Positions 6,576-10,327 of a stretch of 10,327 nt of DNA are shown here, piece by piece. A program made the translations under genes and the position numbers. Source of the stretch: Paracoccaceae bacterium. Lineage in GTDB: Bacteria > Pseudomonadota > Alphaproteobacteria > Rhodobacterales > Rhodobacteraceae. The stretch covers positions 1 through 10,327 of the forward strand of contig JALQYS010000075.1 of assembly GCA_023254015.1 (NCBI GenBank), in the 5' to 3' direction. How positions within the stretch are numbered: the stretch's first letter is position 1; each line of letters starts with the position of its first letter. The notes below the pieces were generated by a model. That model searched no databases and had not been told where the DNA came from. It saw only the letters and a list, made by a program, of their open reading frames with translations.

Positions 6576-6611
6576 GCGCAACAATATGTCCGAAGCGGAC
6601 CATTATTGCGC
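6576..6611. repeat. Long imperfect inverted repeat in the ilvE leader
   Basis: GCGCAACAATATGTCCG (6576-6592) and CGGACCATTATTGCGC (6596-6611) can form about 14 base pairs: five perfect pairs next to a 3-nt AAG loop, a small internal loop, three pairs, one mismatch, and six perfect pairs. It ends 15 nt before the AGGAGG of ilvE and may be an operator or an RNA structure in the leader. A smaller hairpin, CGCC (6566-6569) with GGCG (6575-6578), overlaps its left foot and would compete with it. Confidence 0.6.
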
Positions 6612-6625
6612 AACATTCGCAAAAC

Positions 6626-6631
6626 AGGAGG
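6626..6631 (+). promoter_or_regulatory. Ribosome binding site that fixes the ilvE start
   Basis: AGGAGG lies 5 nt before the ATG at 6637. It selects this start over in-frame starts at 6586 (no ribosome site) and 6484. Confidence 0.85.
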
Positions 6632-6636
6632 CCGCG

Positions 6637-7503
6637 ATGGCAGGGTATGACGATCGTGACGGGTTCATCTGGATGGATGGCAAGCTGGTGGAATGGCGCT
6701 CGGCGCAGGTCCATATCCTGACGCACGCGCTGCACTATGCCTCGTCGGTGTTCGAAGGCGAACGCTGCTACAACGGCAAGATCTTCAAAAGCCGCGAACA
6801 TTCCGAACGCCTGCGGAAATCGGGCGAACTTCTGGACATGCCGCTGCCCTGGTCGGTGGACGAGATCGAGGCGGCGAAAGAGGCCGTGCTCAAGGCCAAC
6901 GGGCTGACCGATGCCTATGTCCGCGCGCTGGCCTGGCGTGGGGCGGGCGAAGATATGGGCGTGGCGTCAAAGCGGAACCCGATCCGGCTGGCGGTGGCCT
7001 GCTGGTCCTGGGGCAACTACTATGGCGACGCCAAGATGAAAGGGGCCAAGCTGGATATCGCCAAATGGCGCCGGCCCGATCCGGCCACCATCCCCCATGC
7101 CGCCAAGGCCGCTGGGCTTTACATGATCTGCACCATGTCGAAACATGCGGCCGAGGCCAAGGGTTGCTCGGACGCGATGATGTTCGACTATCGTGGCTAT
7201 GTGGCCGAGGCGACGGGTGCGAACATCTTCTTCGTCAAGGACGGCGAGGTGCACACACCCAAGCCCGACTGCATCCTGAACGGCATCACCCGGCAAACCG
7301 TGATCGGCATGTTGAAAGAGATGGGCGTGACCGTGCATGAACGCCATATCCAGCCCGAAGAGCTCGCCGGGTTTGAACAGTGCTGGCTGACCGGCACGGC
7401 GGCCGAAGTGACGCCGGTGGGCCAGATCGGCGATTACAACTTTGTCGTGGGCGACCTGACCCAGCGGATCGCGGCCGACTACGAAAAGCTGGTGCGCGCC
7501 TGA
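6637..7503 (+). CDS. ilvE: Branched-chain amino acid aminotransferase
   Basis: This is a class IV, PLP-dependent transaminase that interconverts valine, leucine and isoleucine with their 2-oxo acids using glutamate/2-oxoglutarate; it catalyses the last biosynthetic step in the cytoplasm. The protein is 288 residues. The PLP lysine is K157 in IPHAAKAAGLY; YVAEATGANIFFV (188-200) holds the glutamate that contacts the pyridine nitrogen, GITR (216-219) the cofactor-phosphate region, and GTAAEVTPV (253-261) the second phosphate-binding turn. The ATG at 6637 is set by AGGAGG 5 nt upstream. A longer in-frame start at 6586 would add 17 residues but has no ribosome site and sits inside the leader inverted repeat. 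It is divergent from petP and converges on the 61-residue gene. D-amino-acid transaminase and aminodeoxychorismate lyase are sister families, but the motifs favour IlvE. Confidence 0.95.
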   Translation: MAGYDDRDGFIWMDGKLVEWRSAQVHILTHALHYASSVFEGERCYNGKIFKSREHSERLRKSGELLDMPLPWSVDEIEAAKEAVLKANGLTDAYVRALAWRGAGEDMGVASKRNPIRLAVACWSWGNYYGDAKMKGAKLDIAKWRRPDPATIPHAAKAAGLYMICTMSKHAAEAKGCSDAMMFDYRGYVAEATGANIFFVKDGEVHTPKPDCILNGITRQTVIGMLKEMGVTVHERHIQPEELAGFEQCWLTGTAAEVTPVGQIGDYNFVVGDLTQRIAADYEKLVRA

Positions 7504-7522
7504 TCTGACCGCACGGCCCCTC

Positions 7523-7547
7523 CTCGGGCGCCTCCGGCTTCTCGTCG
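7523..7547. repeat. Dispersed 25-bp repeat, copy 2, between ilvE and the 61-aa gene
   Basis: This 25-bp stretch (starting CTCGGGCGCC, ending CTTCTCGTCG) matches 1050-1074 at 24 of 25 positions. It contains GCC-TCC-GGC and is followed by GGGG-GTG-CCCC (7547-7557), a small hairpin reaching the stop of the minus-strand neighbour. There is no T-run, so it is not a clear terminator. Confidence 0.65.
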
Positions 7548-7556
7548 GGGGTGCCC

Positions 7557-7742
7557 CTACGCCTCGCGGCCCTTTTCGATCCGGACGTATTGCACCAGAC
7601 GCTGGTTCGCCTCGGCCCGACCGACGGGGCGCTGCCAGACCTGCCGCCAGGCGGCCTCGGATCGGTCGCGGGCAATCCGGACAAAGGCCTTGAGGCGCCC
7701 CGGGCCGGGTGGGCTGCGGTGATCGACCAGATGCTTGGTCAT
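7557..7742 (-). CDS. Hypothetical small basic protein, 61 aa
   Basis: I do not recognise this protein and give it no function. It is basic, Arg-rich and Trp-containing (AAWRQVWQRPVGR, about 30-42), without a membrane segment, signal peptide or cysteine. Residues about 15-55 could form one or two helices. The case for a real gene is AGGAGA (7748-7753) 5 nt before the ATG, codon use like the neighbours, an inverted repeat just upstream of the ribosome site, and otherwise unexplained space between ilvE and queG. It lies 94 nt downstream of queG on the same strand, so it may be co-transcribed or have its own promoter. It converges with ilvE, with 53 bp between the stops. Confidence 0.65.
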   Translation of the reverse strand: MTKHLVDHRSPPGPGRLKAFVRIARDRSEAAWRQVWQRPVGRAEANQRLVQYVRIEKGREA

Positions 7743-7759
7743 GGCGGTCTCCTGTCTTG

Positions 7760-7773
7760 GTCTGACGACAGAC
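7760..7773. repeat. Inverted repeat upstream of the 61-aa gene
   Basis: GTCTG (7760-7764) and CAGAC (7769-7773) form a perfect 5-bp dyad around ACGA, beginning 7 bp beyond the AGGAGA ribosome site. It could be a small operator or a leader hairpin. Confidence 0.4.
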
Positions 7774-7836
7774 TACGGGAGAATCGGCCAAACCCAACAG
7801 AAAGTTTTGTAACACGGCCGGGTTTTGCCGGTTCGC

Positions 7837-8868
7837 CTAAGCCGACAAGCGGCGCAGCGCCCAGCGCGCGGCATCGGCAACCGCGGGGTCCGCATCCTCC
7901 ACCAGCCGGCGCGCCACCGCCGCCAGCGCGGGAAGGCCCGAATTTCCAATGGCATAAAGCACATTGCGCACCATCCGGTCGCGGCCGATCCGCTTGATCG
8001 GGCTGCCCGCGAACCGGGCGCGGAACCCCGCGTCGTCCAGCATCGCCAGGTCCGCAAGCTCTGGCAGGCCCACCTTGGGCTGATAGCCGATCTCACGCGC
8101 GGCCACGGCGAACTTGTTCCACGGGCAGGCGGCCAGACAATCGTCGCAGCCATAGATCCGGTTCCCCATCAACCCGCGCAAGCCCTCGTCCACCGGCCCC
8201 TTGTGCTCGATCGTCAGATAGGAAATGCAACGCCGGGCATCCAGCTGATAGGGCGCAGGAAAGGCGCCGGTCGGGCAGGCGTCAAGACAGGTGGTGCATG
8301 TGCCGCAATGGCTGATCTCGGGCGCGTCCTTGGGCAGATCCAGCGTGGTAAAGATCGCCCCCAGGAAAAACCAGTTGCCCAGATCGCGCGCCAGAAGATT
8401 GGTATGCTTGCCCTGCCAGCCCAACCCTGCCGCCTGCGCCAGAGGCTTTTCCATCACCGGCGCGGTATCGACGAATACCTTGATCTCGCCCCCTGCCTGA
8501 TCAAGCATCCAGCGCCCCAAACGCTTCAGCCGCCGCTTCACCAGATCGTGATAATCCTTGCCCTGCGCATAGACCGAAACCGTCCCGCGATCCGCCTCGG
8601 CCAGCCCGGCCCTCGGGTCAGCCTCGGGCGTATAGACTTCGGCCAGCATGATCACCGATTTCGCCTCGGGCCACAGCGCTGCCGGATTGCCGCGCCAGTC
8701 CGCCCGCTCGGCCATCCAGCCCATCTGGCCCTGCCTGCCGGCTTCCAGAAAGGCCCGCAACCGCGCCGCCGCCTCGGGCACGGCATCGGGGGCGCAAATG
8801 CGCAGCTTGGCAAAGCCCTCTGCCTCCGCCCGTGCCGCAAGGGCCTGTTTCAGCGCAGCCTGTTCCAT
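7837..8868 (-). CDS. queG: Epoxyqueuosine reductase (tRNA modification)
   Basis: QueG is a cobalamin-dependent iron-sulfur enzyme that reduces epoxyqueuosine to queuosine at position 34 of tRNAs with GUN anticodons, the last step of queuosine synthesis. The 343 residues contain the proposed proton donor D134 in FVDTAPVMEK. The cysteines of two [4Fe-4S] clusters are at C188, C191, C194 and C198 (CGTCTTCLDACP) and at C214, C241, C244 and C248 (RRCISYLTIEH and YGCDDCLAACPWNKF). A HEAT-like helical tail follows (about 270-340). The ATG at 8868 is used; the frame closes four codons upstream, so no much longer start exists. The ribosome site is weak: GAGG is about 15 nt away. No other queuosine gene is in the window. 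It follows fzlA on the same strand. Confidence 0.97.
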   Translation of the reverse strand: MEQAALKQALAARAEAEGFAKLRICAPDAVPEAAARLRAFLEAGRQGQMGWMAERADWRGNPAALWPEAKSVIMLAEVYTPEADPRAGLAEADRGTVSVYAQGKDYHDLVKRRLKRLGRWMLDQAGGEIKVFVDTAPVMEKPLAQAAGLGWQGKHTNLLARDLGNWFFLGAIFTTLDLPKDAPEISHCGTCTTCLDACPTGAFPAPYQLDARRCISYLTIEHKGPVDEGLRGLMGNRIYGCDDCLAACPWNKFAVAAREIGYQPKVGLPELADLAMLDDAGFRARFAGSPIKRIGRDRMVRNVLYAIGNSGLPALAAVARRLVEDADPAVADAARWALRRLSA

Positions 8869-8896
8869 CCACTGTGCTCAAATATCCTCTGGGGGT

Positions 8897-8918
8897 CCGG
8901 GGGGCGAAGCGCCCCCGG
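8897..8918 (-). terminator. GC-rich hairpin between fzlA and queG, possible fzlA terminator
   Basis: On the minus strand CCGGGGGCG and CGCCCCCCGG pair around CTT with a single bulged C, starting 8 nt after the fzlA stop. No T-run follows. Instead come GGACCCCCAGAGGATATTTGAGC and the queG start region. From memory, a hairpin followed by an ATATTTGA-like tail recurs between genes in Rhodobacterales. It may slow or stop transcription, or be only an RNA stability element. Confidence 0.5.
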
Positions 8919-8926
8919 GGGTGGGA

Positions 8927-9592
8927 TCAAAAATCCAGATCGGCGTAATGGGCGGGCGGCGGAAAGCCCGGGATCTGATCGGCCAGAAGCGTGCGGAACG
9001 ACGGGCGCGACTTGATCTTGGCGTACCAGTCCTTCACCGTGGCATTGCGGTTCCAGTCCACATCCGAGATGTAGTCGAGGCTGGACAGATGGGCGGCGGC
9101 GGTGAAATCGGCCAGCGTCATGTCATTGCCGGCCAGCCAGCGGCGCTGATCCAGAAGCCATGCCATGTAATCGAGGTGATACTTGATCCGGCCCGCCCCG
9201 AACTTGACGTTCTTCGAATCCGGATAGCCATGTCCCATGACCTTCTTGTTCACCCGCTCATACAAGAGCTTCGAGGTCACCTCGTCATGGAACTTGTCGT
9301 CGAACCAGGCGCACAGCCGGCGCACCTCATAGCGGGCATCCACATCGCGCGGCATCAGCGCGGGCGTCGGGATGGCCTCTTCCAGATATTCGCAGATCGC
9401 CTGGCTTTCGCTCATCACCTTCTGGTCGATGCGCAGAACCGGCACCTTGCCCGCCGGGTTGCGGCGCAGGAAATCGGGCGAAGGGTCCCAGTAACGCTCT
9501 TCGATCAGCTCGACCTCCAGCTTCTTTTCGGCCAGCGTGAGGCGAACCTTTCGGCAAAAGGGGGAAAGCGGGAAGTGATAGAGGCGGATCAT
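8927..9592 (-). CDS. fzlA: FzlA-type FtsZ-binding glutathione-S-transferase homologue (cell division)
   Basis: The 221-residue protein has a thioredoxin-like GST N-domain (about 1-75: IRLYHFPLSPFCRKVRL, KVPVL with the cis-proline P51, and SESQAICEYL) and an all-helical C-domain (about 85-205, with WLAGNDMTLADFTAAAHLSSLDY). It matches FzlA, which in Caulobacter crescentus binds FtsZ, curves its filaments and is needed for constriction. Diagnostic points are AEKKLEVELIEERYW, the AWFDDKFHDEVT helix, KDWYAKIKSRPSFRTLLAD and the C-terminal tail HYADLDF, conserved in FzlA proteins but not in ordinary GSTs. The ATG at 9592 is the natural domain start; the frame is open further up to 9862, but that would overlap mtgA and adds proline-rich nonsense. 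The ribosome site is weak. A plain GST is the alternative reading. Confidence 0.85.
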   Translation of the reverse strand: MIRLYHFPLSPFCRKVRLTLAEKKLEVELIEERYWDPSPDFLRRNPAGKVPVLRIDQKVMSESQAICEYLEEAIPTPALMPRDVDARYEVRRLCAWFDDKFHDEVTSKLLYERVNKKVMGHGYPDSKNVKFGAGRIKYHLDYMAWLLDQRRWLAGNDMTLADFTAAAHLSSLDYISDVDWNRNATVKDWYAKIKSRPSFRTLLADQIPGFPPPAHYADLDF

Positions 9593-9620
9593 CGCGGCGG
9601 CCTGAAACAGGGGATGCCTC

Positions 9621-9648
9621 TCAATAGCGCCCTTGTCGGCAGTTGCAA
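9621..9648 (-). promoter_or_regulatory. Possible promoter in the mtgA-fzlA gap
   Basis: On the minus strand TTGCAA (9643-9648) and TATTGA (9621-9626) are separated by 16 bp. They match the consensus at 4 of 6 and 3 of 6 positions. The gap is only 61 bp, so read-through from mtgA is also possible. Confidence 0.25.
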
Positions 9649-9653
9649 CCGGC

Positions 9654-10327
9654 CTATTGAAAACAGCCTGCGCGGCCATCGGCGGCAATCGTCTCGGCGC
9701 CTGAAATGATGGCACGCGTGCGCTTGCGCACAAAGGACGACGGATTGCCGGCCGACCGGCCCTTGGGATCGGGCAGAACGGCGGCAAGGCGGGCGGCCTG
9801 CAGGGCGGACAGGTCGCGCGCGTCAACGCCAAAGTGATACTGGGCGGCGGCCTGCACGCCAAAGACTCCTTCGGCGAATTCTGCGGTGTTCAGGTAAACC
9901 TCCAGGATCCGGCGCTTTGACCACATCAGCTCGACCACCGGGGTGATCGCCGCCTCCATCGCCTTGCGGATATAGCTGCGACCGTGCCAGAGGAAGGTGT
10001 TTTTCACCACCTGCTGCGAAATGGTCGAGGCGCCACGGCCGCCCCCCTCTTCAATGGCGGTGCGGATCGCGGCCATGTCAAAGCCCCAGTGCAGACAGAA
10101 ATTGGCGTCCTCGGCGGCGACGACCGATCGGGCCATGACCGGAGCGATCTCGTCCCAGCTGACCCAATCCTTTTCGATGCCACCCAGGCGCCAGCTTTCC
10201 TGCAGCTGATAGATGTTGATCGGCGGCGGCACAAAGCTGAAGAGCAGGATCAGCACGGCATAAAAGCCGGCCAGACCCGCCAGTCCTCGCAACGCCCAGC
10301 GTCGCAGGCGCCGCAAAAGCGGCTGTG
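9654..10327 (-). CDS. mtgA: Monofunctional biosynthetic peptidoglycan glycosyltransferase, 5' end at or beyond the window edge
   Basis: MtgA polymerises lipid II into glycan strands in the periplasm while anchored in the inner membrane. Numbering from the TTG at 10316, a single membrane anchor lies at about 11-29 after an Arg-rich start. The GT51 motifs then follow in order: EDANF with catalytic E69 (69-73), GASTISQQ (95-102), IRKAMEA with the second glutamate E121 (116-122), and RILEVYLNTAEF (136-147). The 220 visible residues are nearly the full family length, so only a handful of N-terminal residues are missing. The TTG is a possible start, but the frame stays open to the window edge, so an upstream ATG is more likely. 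It has no transpeptidase domain. fzlA follows 61 bp downstream on the same strand. Confidence 0.95.
   Translation of the reverse strand, partial: QPLLRRLRRWALRGLAGLAGFYAVLILLFSFVPPPINIYQLQESWRLGGIEKDWVSWDEIAPVMARSVVAAEDANFCLHWGFDMAAIRTAIEEGGGRGASTISQQVVKNTFLWHGRSYIRKAMEAAITPVVELMWSKRRILEVYLNTAEFAEGVFGVQAAAQYHFGVDARDLSALQAARLAAVLPDPKGRSAGNPSSFVRKRTRAIISGAETIAADGRAGCFQ

Noticed and set aside
6484..6636. Long ilvE form starting at 6484
   Set aside because: It would run through the petP promoter and start codon region; AGGAGG before 6637 sets the start.
7504..7556. Bidirectional terminator between ilvE and the 61-aa gene
   Set aside because: G/C hairpins are possible, but no T-run exists on either strand, so I list only the repeat.
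6967..7815. A 282-codon - strand frame antisense to ilvE
   Set aside because: It overlaps both ilvE and the 61-aa gene in another frame, with Arg/Pro/Gly-rich nonsense and no domain.
7825..9015. A 396-codon + strand frame across queG and the end of fzlA
   Set aside because: It is antisense to two firmly identified genes, with no family motif or ribosome site; a shadow frame.
9593..9862. 90-residue N-terminal extension of FzlA
   Set aside because: It would overlap the end of mtgA, is Pro/Arg-rich without structure, and the GST fold begins at the Met at 9592.
1..10327. CRISPR array, tRNA, rRNA, insertion sequence, prophage or defence system
   Set aside because: No regularly spaced repeats, cloverleaf, transposase, integrase or defence-family domain was seen; composition and codon use are uniform across the window.

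Overview
The window is ordinary chromosomal DNA from a high-GC alphaproteobacterium, almost certainly a member of the Rhodobacteraceae (Rhodobacter/Paracoccus/Gemmobacter type). This rests on the protein sequences (a PetP/PetR regulator pair, an FzlA-type divisome protein, Rhodobacter-like IlvE and Dxs), the strong G/C bias at third codon positions and the tightly overlapping gene layout. There is no rRNA, tRNA, CRISPR array, transposase or phage gene. Coding density is very high: the longest gap between genes is about 140 bp.

Left end (1-1340, + strand): the 3' three quarters of asd (aspartate-semialdehyde dehydrogenase), a clear intrinsic terminator, then an unrecognised 154-residue protein with a possible ribbon-helix-helix start and a compact conserved-looking C-terminal module. 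It ends 6 bp from the converging end of dxs.

Centre (6496 down to 1347, - strand): a six-gene run that reads as one operon, petP (MarR family) - petR (OmpR-type response regulator) - a histone-deacetylase-family hydrolase - xseB - ispA - dxs. Four of the five junctions overlap by 1 to 4 nt (ATGA, TGATG, ATGA, GTGA), and the last gap is 12 nt. Two regulators therefore head a set that includes the first enzyme of the MEP pathway (Dxs) and farnesyl diphosphate synthase (IspA), which feed quinones, carotenoids, undecaprenyl phosphate and, in phototrophs, bacteriochlorophyll. Transcribed the other way from petP is ilvE (branched-chain aminotransferase). The 140 bp between them holds a good petP promoter, three TGAC/GTCA half-sites at 11-bp steps, and a long imperfect inverted repeat in the ilvE leader.

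Right part (10327 down to 7557, - strand): mtgA (monofunctional peptidoglycan glycosyltransferase, 5' end at or beyond the window edge), fzlA (GST-fold FtsZ-binding division protein), queG (epoxyqueuosine reductase) and a 61-residue protein of unknown function with a strong ribosome binding site, converging on ilvE. A GC-rich hairpin lies between fzlA and queG. A 25-bp near-identical sequence occurs both inside the 154-residue gene and just after ilvE.

No novel defence, mobile or biosynthetic system is visible. The observations most worth checking are the regulatory architecture of the petP-ilvE divergent region, the PetPR-headed isoprenoid operon, the short dispersed repeat, and the two small unknown proteins.
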